50,628 bases of DNA, taken from assembly GCA_964437825.1 (NCBI GenBank), contig CAYTIH010000012.1, forward strand, positions 1-50,628, read 5' to 3'. Source of the DNA: JBJFCE01 sp964437825 (lineage in GTDB: Bacteria > Bacillota > Clostridia > Lachnospirales > Lachnospiraceae). The position numbers and the translations under genes were made by a program. Position 1 is the first letter of the stretch. The number at the start of each line of letters is the position of its first letter. Positions 42,036 to 50,094 of this stretch are shown in pieces. The notes below the pieces were generated by a model. That model was not told where the DNA came from, ran no database searches, and was given only the letters and a program-made list of their open reading frames with translations.

Positions 42036-42063
42036 ATTTTACTACATTTGCTATAAAAGTCAA
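42036..42063 (-). promoter_or_regulatory. Promoter of the malY-rrf2 operon
   Basis: On the minus strand TTGACT (42058-42063), 16-bp spacer, TAAAAT (42036-42041), overlapping the second dyad. Confidence 0.6.
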
Positions 42064-42163
42064 TCGTTTTTTCTATTTTTTCGGTAGGTCTTGCTATTGA
42101 GCTTTTTTTCGTTTCTGTTATATTAAATTGGTGTTCCACAAAAATAACTGTATGAAACGTAAC

Positions 42164-42219
42164 GGAGTGCCGCAAATTGCGCTTTGCCCCGCCGCTATCG
42201 CTTCGGAACGGAGATTCTT
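42164..42219 (+). repeat. Shortened relative of the palindromic leader element before the MATE gene
   Basis: Begins GGAGTGCCGCAAATTG (compare GGAGCGTCACAAATAG) and ends GCTTCGGAACGGAGATTCTT (compare GCTCCGGAATGGGGATTTTT), directly followed by ATG. The inner hairpin of the long copies is missing. The ends can still pair (CGGAG with CTTCG). The remaining part of 42064-42163 is AT-rich, with no gene. Confidence 0.55.
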
Positions 42220-43632
42220 ATGCCCAAAACAACGGATGAAACAGAATTAAAGCTAAGACAAACAAAACAGCGCACAGGCAGTACCAAGGATCTGACAAAC
42301 GGAAAACCCATGTCACTGATTTTAGGCTTTTCCATCCCGCTTTTATTCGGACTGTTGTTCCAGCAGTTTTACAGTCTGGTTGATACCATTATTGTCGGAA
42401 AATGCATTGATGTCAATGCGCTTGCGGCCGTTGGCGCTACAGGCTCGGTCAATTTCCTGATCATCGGCTTTTGTATGGGAGTCTGCAACGGCTTTGCAAT
42501 TCCGGCAGCCCAGCGCTTTGGCGCGGGCGACTATGCGGGACTTCGCAAAATGGTTTATAACAGCGCATGGCTGTCCGTGATCTTCTCCGTCGTTATGACA
42601 ATACTGGTCTGCTTCTATTGTAATACGATTATGACCCTGATGCGGACGCCGGAGGATATCTACGATCAGGCTTACCGCTATATTTTCATTATTTTTCTAG
42701 GAATCCCGGTAACCTATCTGTATAATATTTTATCCGGCATTATCAGATCCCTGGGAGACAGCAAAACGCCGGTCATATTCTTAGTGCTTGCTTCCCTGAT
42801 CAACATCGGACTGGATCTGCTGTTCATTCTGGGATTCCATAGGAATGTGGAAGGCGCTGCCTATGCAACTGTGATCTCACAGCTGATTTCCGGTATTCTC
42901 TGCCTGATCTATATGATCAGGAAATTCCCGATCCTCAGACCGGCCGACAAGCATGAGCTGTTCTTTGATTCCCACTGCGCACGGATTCTCTGTAATATGG
43001 GAATTCCTATGGGACTTCAATATTCCATAACCGCCATCGGTTCGGTCATCCTGCAAACATCAGTGAACTCCCTCGGATCAACCTCCGTTGCCGCAGTTAC
43101 TGCCGGAAGCAAGCTTGGCTGCTTTCTCATGTGTCCTTTTGATGCCATGGGCTCCACCATGGCAACCTACGGCGGACAGAACGTGGGCGCCAAAAAGCTT
43201 GACCGCATTAAATCCGGGCTTGCCTCATGCTCACTCCTTGGCGTAATCTACTCGGTACTGGCGCTGATCATCGTTCTTCCGCTCGGACATAAGCTCCTTT
43301 TATTGTTTCTGGATGCCGATGAAACGGTTATTATCGGGCGCGCATACCGTTTTCTTGTCACAAATGTCTGTTTCTATATTCCTCTGGCATTTGTCAATAT
43401 TGTCCGATTCCTGATTCAGGGCATGGGATATTCCAAGTTTGCCATGCTGGCAGGCGTCTGTGAAATGACAGCAAGAGCACTGGTCGGCTTTTTACTGGTT
43501 CCCGTATTTGGTTTTGCAGCCGTCGGGTTTGCAAGTCCGGCTGCATGGATCTGTGCCGATGCCTTCCTGATCCCTGCATTCTTCCATGTTTTCAAAAAAA
43601 CTCAGAAGATGTTTACTATACAAACGGAATAG
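42220..43632 (+). CDS. MATE-family efflux transporter
   Basis: Cation-coupled multidrug exporter of 470 residues and 12 predicted helices. The start at 42220 is preceded by ACGGAGATTCTT, matching the leader element geometry; the frame is open to 42184 but without a ribosome site. Family features are 'GKPMSLILGFSIPLLFGLLF', 'QQFYSLVDTIIVGKCIDVNA', 'LAAVGATGSVNFLIIGF', 'IIRSLGDSKTPVIFLV' and 'GQNVGAKKLDRIK'. Substrates unknown. Followed 80 bp later by a carbamate kinase gene. Confidence 0.94.
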   Translation: MPKTTDETELKLRQTKQRTGSTKDLTNGKPMSLILGFSIPLLFGLLFQQFYSLVDTIIVGKCIDVNALAAVGATGSVNFLIIGFCMGVCNGFAIPAAQRFGAGDYAGLRKMVYNSAWLSVIFSVVMTILVCFYCNTIMTLMRTPEDIYDQAYRYIFIIFLGIPVTYLYNILSGIIRSLGDSKTPVIFLVLASLINIGLDLLFILGFHRNVEGAAYATVISQLISGILCLIYMIRKFPILRPADKHELFFDSHCARILCNMGIPMGLQYSITAIGSVILQTSVNSLGSTSVAAVTAGSKLGCFLMCPFDAMGSTMATYGGQNVGAKKLDRIKSGLASCSLLGVIYSVLALIIVLPLGHKLLLLFLDADETVIIGRAYRFLVTNVCFYIPLAFVNIVRFLIQGMGYSKFAMLAGVCEMTARALVGFLLVPVFGFAAVGFASPAAWICADAFLIPAFFHVFKKTQKMFTIQTE

Positions 43633-43712
43633 GATTTGTTATACTGTTTTTATAAAACCGAAACAGAAGGCGGCAGCATCTTAGCAAATATTTTATCAGG
43701 AAGGTATTTTTC

Positions 43713-44648
43713 ATGAGCAAAAAAAAAGTCGTAGTTTCTTTGGGACACGAAGCACTCGGATATAACACAACCCAGCAGCAGTCTGCAGTTAAAATTACAG
43801 CAAAAGCATTAGCAGACCTGATTGAAGCAGATTATCAGCTGACCATTACTCACAGCAACGGTCCTCAGGTCAGTATGATCCATAAGGCCATGAGTGAGCT
43901 GCACAGAATTTATGCGGATTATACGCCCGCTCCCATGTGTGTCTGCTCTGCAATGAGTCAGGGATATGTCGGCTATGATATTCAAAATTCCCTGCGAACA
44001 CAATTACTTGAGCGCGGGATTTCCACGCCTGTCAGCACCATTTTAACCCAGGTTACCGTGGATCCATACGACGAAGCATTTTATGAACCGGACAAGGTGA
44101 TCGGGCGTGTCCTTTCTGCGGAAGAAGCCGATGCGGAAACCAAAAAAGGAAATTATGTCATCGGCCAGCCCGGAAACGGTTTTCGCCGTGTCGTTGCAGC
44201 GCCAAGGCCGATTGACATTGTAGAAATCGAAGCGATCAAGGCCCTTGCCGATGCAGGGCAGATCGTAATCGCCTGCGGCGGCGGCGGTATTCCCGTGATT
44301 GAACAGCAGCATGCCCTAAAGGGCGCCTCCGCTGTCATTGAAAAAGACAGCATTGCCGGACTTCTTGCTGCAAATTTAAAATCCGACCAGCTCATCATCC
44401 TGACCAGCGTCGATGAGGTTTACAAGAATTACAAAAAAGAAGATCAGCAGCCCATTGCCGCAATGAATCTCGCCGAAGCAAAGGCGCTCCTTGCGGATAA
44501 CCAGTTCGGAAAGGGCAATATGCTCCCGAAAATTGAAGCCGCCATTACTTATCTGGAAAAGGTTCCGTCCGGAAGCGTCCTGATCACTTCGATTGCAAAA
44601 GTATCGGACGCCATCAAAGGAAAAGCAGGTACACTGATTACGGCATAA
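43713..44648 (+). CDS. arcC: Carbamate kinase
   Basis: Amino-acid-kinase fold enzyme that makes ATP from carbamoyl phosphate. 311 residues. The N-terminal motif is 'VVVSLGHEALGYNTTQQ' instead of the usual GGNAL, a variant seen in some clostridial members. The rest fits: 'THSNGPQVSMIHKAMSE', 'AMSQGYVGYDIQNSL', 'VIACGGGGIPVIEQ', 'AVIEKDSIAGLLAANLKSDQ', 'MLPKIEAAITYL'. No arginine deiminase or carbamoyltransferase genes are nearby, so the source of carbamoyl phosphate is not shown here. AGGAAGGTATTTTTC precedes the ATG. Confidence 0.92.
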   Translation: MSKKKVVVSLGHEALGYNTTQQQSAVKITAKALADLIEADYQLTITHSNGPQVSMIHKAMSELHRIYADYTPAPMCVCSAMSQGYVGYDIQNSLRTQLLERGISTPVSTILTQVTVDPYDEAFYEPDKVIGRVLSAEEADAETKKGNYVIGQPGNGFRRVVAAPRPIDIVEIEAIKALADAGQIVIACGGGGIPVIEQQHALKGASAVIEKDSIAGLLAANLKSDQLIILTSVDEVYKNYKKEDQQPIAAMNLAEAKALLADNQFGKGNMLPKIEAAITYLEKVPSGSVLITSIAKVSDAIKGKAGTLITA

Positions 44649-44657
44649 GACAAATCG

Positions 44658-44710
44658 AAAATACCGGTTCCTGTGCTTCCGTTTGCCGACACACAGGAAC
44701 CGGTATTTTT
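44658..44710. terminator. Bidirectional terminator between carbamate kinase and the UroD-family gene
   Basis: AAAATACCGGTTCCTGTG / CACAGGAACCGGTATTTT, an 18-bp stem with T-run on the plus strand and A-run opposite, between convergent genes. Confidence 0.92.
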
Positions 44711-44712
44711 TT

Positions 44713-45801
44713 TCATTTTGCCTGTCTTCTGATCCGCTGATACTGCGGTCCCGCATTATATTCATCCGCTGCAACGCGAAGCTGATGAATGTTCCCGGGA
44801 TCAACATCAAGCGGCAGGGAGCAGCCCGGTGCAAAAATAAAGCGATTGTCCCCCGATTCTGCGGCTGCATTTTTTACCCTTTGCCTGAATCGTGAAAGTA
44901 CCTCCTGCTGCGTCCCGTAAAAGTCATAAAACTGATCCGTTCCGCCGATCAGAATTTTATCCGTCATAGCTCTCAGATCCGCTACCGAAGTGATTCCCTT
45001 CCCCGACAAGCCATGCGGAACATTCTCCCAATTGATTGCCTGAACGTCATAACGGGCGTATTTTTCCATATACATATCCCTCTGCCCGTGAACATGCAGG
45101 ATATTAAACCAGGATTTCCCTTTCAAATGCGCGATCAGTCTCTCCTCGTAGGACTGACAGAATTCTTCAAAGTATTTCTCCGGCATCATAGCCGGTGAGC
45201 TATGCTTCGTTGATATAAATAATCCTGCCGCGCCCGCATTCAAAAATGCATCTGCAATATTCATATCCGTTTGCAGCAATGCTTCCAATGCTTTATGTAC
45301 CTTGTCCGGACATTCTTCAAGATATTGCAGAAACCGTTCGTTTCCTCCGCATAAATCAGGAAGCAGCGTACTTGGCGTAAATATGGTTCCCACAAGAGGG
45401 ATACTTCCCTGATAATGCGCGGTAATCCTTCTGATGACTTCCGTATTATATCCGATTACCCGGTTTTCCTCCGCATGCAATACGGGCAGCGTTTCCAAAT
45501 CTCCCTCGTTCTGAATCAGATTCTCCCTTACATCCGCCAGACGCTTGATTTTCTGATACTCCGGGGGAATCTCCCTCTCATAAAACGTCAGCTTTTCACC
45601 ATAAGCTTCCATCGTGTACCAGCCGTTACTCATCAGCTTAATGAAATCCCACCCGTTCTCATCCGTCATGGAAATCACTTTCCGAGCAAACGGTTCTGCC
45701 TCTCCGCGGTCAAGCTCCGGCGTATGGATCCAGCCGCATGCTCCGATAAAGTCCGTATGGTCATGTGTCAGCATATATTTGATTTTTTCTGTTGCAGTCA
45801 T
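44713..45801 (-). CDS. Uroporphyrinogen decarboxylase family protein (MtaA/CmuA-like)
   Basis: 362 residues, TIM-barrel of the UroD superfamily: 'LMSNGWYTMEAYGEKLTF', 'IPLVGTIFTPSTLLPDLCGG', 'KSWFNILHVHGQRDMYME', 'VQAINWENVPHGLSGKGI', 'RFIFAPGCSLPLDVDPGNIH'. Many clostridial members are cobamide-dependent methyltransferase components rather than haem enzymes; the GC-S-L-P segment near the C-terminus is like those. No corrinoid protein is nearby. AAGGAGAGATAAACAA precedes the ATG. The amidohydrolase gene is upstream on the same strand. Confidence 0.85.
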   Translation of the reverse strand: MTATEKIKYMLTHDHTDFIGACGWIHTPELDRGEAEPFARKVISMTDENGWDFIKLMSNGWYTMEAYGEKLTFYEREIPPEYQKIKRLADVRENLIQNEGDLETLPVLHAEENRVIGYNTEVIRRITAHYQGSIPLVGTIFTPSTLLPDLCGGNERFLQYLEECPDKVHKALEALLQTDMNIADAFLNAGAAGLFISTKHSSPAMMPEKYFEEFCQSYEERLIAHLKGKSWFNILHVHGQRDMYMEKYARYDVQAINWENVPHGLSGKGITSVADLRAMTDKILIGGTDQFYDFYGTQQEVLSRFRQRVKNAAAESGDNRFIFAPGCSLPLDVDPGNIHQLRVAADEYNAGPQYQRIRRQAK

Positions 45802-45837
45802 TTGTTTATCTCTCCTTATCCAAACAGTATTAGGCGT

Positions 45838-45931
45838 TTGCGAAACTCATCAAAACATTGCACCAATGATACAAATTGCAGAGGAAGGCAGACTGCTGAG
45901 TCTGCCCTTTTCAAGAGGGACTGCTTATGTT
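45838..45931 (+). repeat. Dispersed two-module repeat, copy B, with module Y inverted
   Basis: Module X (45838-45882) matches 38332-38376 in the same orientation (37 of 45). Module Y (45884-45931) matches the reverse complement of 38377-38424 (45 of 48). The last codons and stop of the amidohydrolase gene lie within Y. The 10-bp right terminal repeat of copy A is not found here. The Y hairpin may serve as terminator of the amidohydrolase gene, though it lacks a clear U-run. Confidence 0.75.
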
Positions 45932-47097
45932 TCTACGATTTTTACAATTTTGCTGTAACACGAAAGTGCATTTTCATACATCAGCATTCCGGCCACGTCA
46001 TATGCACGGCTCTCTGAAAGAGCATGCTCCTCTGTAAGCTCATTCAAAACCTTCACCAGAATTTCACGAAATCTGTCCGGACTAAACCAATACAATTCCG
46101 GCAGCATATTGGCGTCGCTGCCATACATAATCTTATCCAAAGGCGCCCGCTCCAGCAGGGCTCTCAGTCTGCCCGGACCGTTTACGGAAGTTGACCATAT
46201 CGCTCCCGAAAAATCCGAATACACATTGGAAAACTGAAGTACCAGATTTCCGGTATCTTCCTCATATGGGTTTCCTGCATGCAGCAGCACGATTTTGACC
46301 CGGTCCTTTACTCTGCTGTCCAGCAGAAATTTCGTCATAAAGATCGGATTCATTGTCCTGTAATCCACATAGCTGCCTGCACCGTGCCCCGTATGAATTT
46401 GAATCGGCAGATCATATTCTGCGGCAAAATCGGTTCCGTGCAGCAAAAAGAACTGATAGAGCGTCCTGGTATCCTGCCCGTTGGCTTTCCCGCACCGGAT
46501 TCTTTCATACGCCTCTGCCGCCTCCTTAAGCGTATAAAGCTCAATATCCAAACCGCCGTAATAGGCAATGCAGGACTTGATTCCTACCGTACGTTCTTCC
46601 TTCAGCTGATTTGTAAATTCACGGTCAAAGGTATCCAGATATTCCCCAAACGGAAGCTTTTGCGGCAATAATTCATCCATCAGCCGTTCAATCCGGACGA
46701 TCCGGCATTGCTTTTGCTCCGGAAGAGATGCATTAAAATAAGCAATTTCCTCCTCTGTGTATGATGGGCAAAATAAGGGACTTCCCACTTCCATACAGTA
46801 CATGGCAACATTGCAGTCCGAAATCAGCTCGCGAAAATATGCCTGCGGATTTTCATGATATCTCCTGTCCCGTTCGGCCTCTATGTCACGGTAGGATGCC
46901 TGCTTGGGCATTCTAAAATACGTCCGGAGCCTTTCCATGATCATTCCGTACAGCAGGGTATTTCTGGAATGGATCTCCTGCCCGGGTCCGGGTATATAAC
47001 CGCTCACTTGGGACAAATCCTGTGCGCGATCAGGATGAATTCTGTGCGCATGGATATCTATCAAAGGTACTTTTTTCAATTCATCAAATGTAATCAT
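45925..47097 (-). CDS. Amidohydrolase-family protein (metal-dependent hydrolase)
   Basis: 390 residues from the ATG at 47097 (ATAGGAGAAAA upstream). TIM-barrel amidohydrolase: 'VPLIDIHAHRIHPDRA' (HxH metal ligands), 'PIQIHTGHGAGSYVDYR', 'RVKIVLLHAGNPYEEDTGNL' and 'IMYGSDANMLPELYW' (Asp ligand). It resembles the amidohydrolase domain found fused to, or near, glutamine-synthetase-like proteins, but the substrate is unknown. The last residues are encoded inside repeat copy B. Followed by the UroD-family gene. Confidence 0.85.
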   Translation of the reverse strand: MITFDELKKVPLIDIHAHRIHPDRAQDLSQVSGYIPGPGQEIHSRNTLLYGMIMERLRTYFRMPKQASYRDIEAERDRRYHENPQAYFRELISDCNVAMYCMEVGSPLFCPSYTEEEIAYFNASLPEQKQCRIVRIERLMDELLPQKLPFGEYLDTFDREFTNQLKEERTVGIKSCIAYYGGLDIELYTLKEAAEAYERIRCGKANGQDTRTLYQFFLLHGTDFAAEYDLPIQIHTGHGAGSYVDYRTMNPIFMTKFLLDSRVKDRVKIVLLHAGNPYEEDTGNLVLQFSNVYSDFSGAIWSTSVNGPGRLRALLERAPLDKIMYGSDANMLPELYWFSPDRFREILVKVLNELTEEHALSESRAYDVAGMLMYENALSCYSKIVKIVET

Positions 47098-47128
47098 TTT
47101 TCTCCTATATTTGTAAAACTTTTGTTCT

Positions 47129-47160
47129 AAAAAGGCGCCATGGTAAATTCCACAGCGCCT
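47129..47160 (-). terminator. Terminator downstream of cysK
   Basis: On the minus strand GGCGCTGTGG-AATTTA-CCATGGCGCC forms a 10-bp stem (with G-U pairs) followed by UUUUU. It lies between the 13-bp tandem repeat and the amidohydrolase ribosome site. Confidence 0.8.
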
Positions 47161-47161
47161 C

Positions 47162-47364
47162 ATGAAATTTTTTCATGAAATTTTTTCATGAAATTTTTTC
47201 ATGAAATTTTTTCATGAAATTTTTTCANNNNNNNNNNNNNNNNNNNNNNNNNNNNNNNNNNNNNNNNNNNNNNNNNNNNNNNNNNNNNNNNNNNNNNNNN
47301 NNNNNNNNNNNNNNNNNNNNNNNNNNNTGAAATTCTTTCATGAAATTCTTTCATGAAATTCTTG
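47162..47364. repeat. 13-bp tandem repeat interrupted by an assembly gap
   Basis: The left flank has five exact units ATGAAATTTTTTC (47162-47226). After the gap three units of the variant ATGAAATTCTTTC follow (47328-47364, the last imperfect). Each junction forms the palindrome TTTCATGAAA. True copy number is unknown because the assembly breaks inside the array. It lies between cysK and its terminator. Confidence 0.95.
47228..47327. other. Assembly gap (100 N)
   Basis: Exactly 100 N, the conventional length for a gap of unknown size, bounded on both sides by the 13-bp repeat. Additional sequence may be missing here. Confidence 0.99.
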
Positions 47365-47377
47365 TTTCAGGTTCTTT

Positions 47378-48313
47378 TTATTTTTCAACAAACAACGGAG
47401 TAGAATAATATCTGTCACCGCTGTCCGGAAGCAGCGCAACAATGGTTTTTCCTGCATTTTCCGGTCTCTTTGCAAGCTGGATCGCTGCGTACAGTGCCGC
47501 GCCGGAGGAAATTCCTACCAATACTCCCTCATTCTTTGCCAGCAGCTTGGCATATTCAAAGGCATCCTCGTTTTCTACCTTAATGATTTCATCATATACG
47601 GAAGTATTCAGCACATCGGGCACGAAGCCTGCACCGATTCCCTGAATCTTATGTGCGCCGCTCTTACCTTCAGATAAAACAGGACTTCCTGCAGGCTCCA
47701 CTGCTACAACCTTCACATTCGAATTCTGGGATTTCAAATACTCACCGGTTCCGGTAACCGTACCGCCCGTACCAACACCTGCTACAAAGATATCAACCTT
47801 GCCGTCCGTATCATTCCAGATTTCCGGTCCTGTGGTCTTTCTGTGGATTTCAGGATTGGCAGGATTTACAAACTGACCCGGAATAAAGCTGTTCTCGATC
47901 TCTGCTGCAAGCTCATCCGCCTTGGCAATGGCGCCCTTCATTCCCTTACTGCCTTCTGTCAGAACCAGTTCCGCACCATATGCTTTCAGTATGTTTCTGC
48001 GCTCAACACTCATTGTTTCAGGCATGGTCAGAATAATTCTGTATCCCTTGGCTGCGGCAATGGCGGCAAGACCGATACCGGTATTACCGGAGGTCGGCTC
48101 AATAATGGTCGTTCCTTCTTTGATCAATCCCTTTGCTTCCGCATCTTCAATCATAGCCTTTGCAATACGATCCTTTACACTGCCGGCGGGATTAAAATAT
48201 TCCAGCTTTACCAGTATGGTTGCCTTTAAATCCAGTTCTTTTTCTACATTCGCAGCCTCTACCAGCGGTGTATTTCCTATCAGTCCCAATGTTCCCCTAT
48301 AAATATTTCCCAT
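47378..48313 (-). CDS. cysK: Cysteine synthase (O-acetylserine sulfhydrylase)
   Basis: PLP enzyme making cysteine from O-acetylserine and sulfide. 311 residues with PLP lysine motif 'YFNPAGSVKDRIAKAMIEDA', 'IIEPTSGNTGIGLAAIAAAK', 'GVGTGGTVTGTGEYLKS' and 'EGVLVGISSGAALYAAI'. Single gene with its own promoter and a terminator at 47129-47160. The dyad near the promoter resembles that of the malY-rrf2 operon. AAAGGGGAGCGTT precedes the ATG. Confidence 0.97.
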   Translation of the reverse strand: MGNIYRGTLGLIGNTPLVEAANVEKELDLKATILVKLEYFNPAGSVKDRIAKAMIEDAEAKGLIKEGTTIIEPTSGNTGIGLAAIAAAKGYRIILTMPETMSVERRNILKAYGAELVLTEGSKGMKGAIAKADELAAEIENSFIPGQFVNPANPEIHRKTTGPEIWNDTDGKVDIFVAGVGTGGTVTGTGEYLKSQNSNVKVVAVEPAGSPVLSEGKSGAHKIQGIGAGFVPDVLNTSVYDEIIKVENEDAFEYAKLLAKNEGVLVGISSGAALYAAIQLAKRPENAGKTIVALLPDSGDRYYSTPLFVEK

Positions 48314-48331
48314 AACGCTCCCCTTTCCCTA

Positions 48332-48404
48332 TTCCCTATTATCAGGTAGGATTAGTATGTTTTGTTGTTAGACCTATAATAGAAGATTTCAGGTAATTTG
48401 TCAA
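48332..48404 (-). promoter_or_regulatory. cysK promoter with candidate Rrf2-type operator
   Basis: On the minus strand TTGACA (48399-48404), 17-bp spacer, TATTAT (48376-48381). About 23 bp downstream of the -10 box, the plus strand at 48332-48352 reads TTCCCTA-TTATCAG-GTAGGAT, matching the malY-rrf2 dyad TTCCTAC-TTATTCT-GTAGGAA at 14 or so of 21 positions. Nothing else is seen in 48405-48488. Confidence 0.6.
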
Positions 48405-48488
48405 TACGTTTTTTAAAAATCATCTACAAAAGTTTTTCAAATAATTTCCAAGCGCCGTTATAACGATTGTCATAAGAATATTCTTTTT

Positions 48489-50030
48489 TCATACAGTCAT
48501 GCTCCGGAAGGTTCCTCCCAGATTCAGGCGCCCGTATCCCCATTCTTTACTCGGATACGTAATATCGCTCTCCCGAACGGCGCCTCTGATCAGATAATTT
48601 TTTACGTCGATGGTATTTGCATCCGGGATTCTGCCCTGACCCACTGCCCATTCCATGAAAAGAGCCGCGCTGCCGGCGGTAATGGCCGCTGCGATACTGG
48701 AACCGGTCATTTTGCCCAGAGCAGTGGAAACATTCACTCCCGGAGCCGCCAGATCCGGCTTGGCTCTTCCGTCCCGTGTATAACCTCTCCCCGATGCCGT
48801 ATAAAAGCTTCCGTTCAGATCATCATAGGTGGATACGCTGATGGGATTGGCGGCTGTGGAAGGTATGGTCAGCGTGATATCAGGACTTGGCTCCAAAAAA
48901 GTCACCGGTGCCGTCAGGAAATCACTGATGGGCAGCCATGCATGAAACAGGGAATTTCGCATATTCTCCGCCTCGCTCACGGTAACCGTCCACAATCCTC
49001 CGGTAGGATTTTGAAAGCGCAAAAACAAAAGCTGCGCTCCGCTTCTTCTCTCCACCCGCTGCGTCTCCAGATAAAGCGCTGTTCTGTCATAAACAAAACC
49101 GTACTCCACCTCGGCGCCCGTTTCCGTGCGGATATCGCGGATCACTTCCCCTCCCGGAGAGCGAATGACAAATTGATACTGGAAGGGCTGCTGTGCCCAT
49201 AGCGTCATCGTAAACCCTTCCACGCCATCCGAAACACGAAATTCCATCCGCCTTACGGAGGACTGCGGCACCCCAAATGCATCCCCGGGCGCGGTCAAAA
49301 ATCGTCCGGCAAAGTGATGCTGCTTATTTCCCTCATTGCCGCAGCAGTTTATGATGACCCGGTTTTTCTCAAAGGCCAAATGATTCATATACTCTTCCAA
49401 CGCTGCATCCCCGGAATGCGCTCCCAGATTTGTTCCGAGTCCAAAGCAGATGACCAGCGGAAGCCCCAGCTCTCCCGCCTGCGCATCGAGAAACTCAAGC
49501 GCCTCTATAATCGCATCCTCGCTATAGCAGACCGCCTGATCCGGTACAAAATAATAATCACGCACCTCCCGGCTTGCCTGTCTTAGCTTGACAAACAAAA
49601 TACCGCTTCCCGGAGCCGCACCGACATATTCCCTCCCGCCGTTCAGCCTGCTGCCTGCCGCAACGCTGGCAATCGCAGTCCCGTGTCCCTCGGGGTCCCC
49701 CGCCGGTACAACCTGATACGGGTCCTCTGCAAGCAGCGCCTCATTAATTTCCTCCTCCCGATACACTCTGTCCTGTTCCTGGTCCCACAGACGCAGGATC
49801 CGCGTACTTCCATCGCTTCTTCGAAATACATCCAGATCATACCGTATTCCTGTATCGAGAAACCCTAACAGCACATTTCTACCGCTCAGTTCAAGAGGCG
49901 GCGCCTGAATTTCCAGAACTCCGCTTGTGATCAAGCTGCTTGGATCAAAGACAAAGTTCCCGAAGGATTCTCTATACATGTTTTCGTCCTGCATAAGCCC
50001 ATATACTATGGGTACTTCCCCAAAAGCCAT
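48489..50030 (-). CDS. S8 family serine protease (subtilisin-like, CspB/clostridial type), N-terminus shortened
   Basis: Subtilase with complete triad: Asp in 'LLGFLDTGIRYDLDVF', His in 'PEGHGTAIASVAAGS', Ser in 'MTGSSIAAAITAGSAAL'. A large inserted beta-domain lies between His and Ser, as in CspB-like proteins of Lachnospiraceae. About 513 residues if the ATG at 50030 is used; an ATG at 49979 has a better ribosome site (AGGA, 7-nt spacing). The segment 'FGEVPIVYGLM' normally lies well inside the pro-region, so some 50-70 N-terminal residues seem to be missing. The 50030 start abuts the clpX terminator. No promoter is seen. Function may be impaired. Confidence 0.82.
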   Translation of the reverse strand: MAFGEVPIVYGLMQDENMYRESFGNFVFDPSSLITSGVLEIQAPPLELSGRNVLLGFLDTGIRYDLDVFRRSDGSTRILRLWDQEQDRVYREEEINEALLAEDPYQVVPAGDPEGHGTAIASVAAGSRLNGGREYVGAAPGSGILFVKLRQASREVRDYYFVPDQAVCYSEDAIIEALEFLDAQAGELGLPLVICFGLGTNLGAHSGDAALEEYMNHLAFEKNRVIINCCGNEGNKQHHFAGRFLTAPGDAFGVPQSSVRRMEFRVSDGVEGFTMTLWAQQPFQYQFVIRSPGGEVIRDIRTETGAEVEYGFVYDRTALYLETQRVERRSGAQLLFLRFQNPTGGLWTVTVSEAENMRNSLFHAWLPISDFLTAPVTFLEPSPDITLTIPSTAANPISVSTYDDLNGSFYTASGRGYTRDGRAKPDLAAPGVNVSTALGKMTGSSIAAAITAGSAALFMEWAVGQGRIPDANTIDVKNYLIRGAVRESDITYPSKEWGYGRLNLGGTFRSMTV

Positions 50031-50072
50031 AAAAAACCCTGCATATGTCTTTAACATAACATATGCAGGGTT
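50031..50072 (-). terminator. clpX terminator
   Basis: AACCCTGCATATGT / ACATATGCAGGGTT, a 14-bp perfect stem with 9-nt loop, followed on the minus strand by UUUUUU. The U-run ends at the first possible ATG of the S8 protease gene. Confidence 0.92.
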
Positions 50073-50094
50073 CCTTCTTTTTGTTTCTATCATA

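Noticed and set aside
47162..47364. CRISPR array or origin-type iterons
   Set aside because: Units of 13 bp without spacers, no replication genes nearby; it is a simple tandem repeat.
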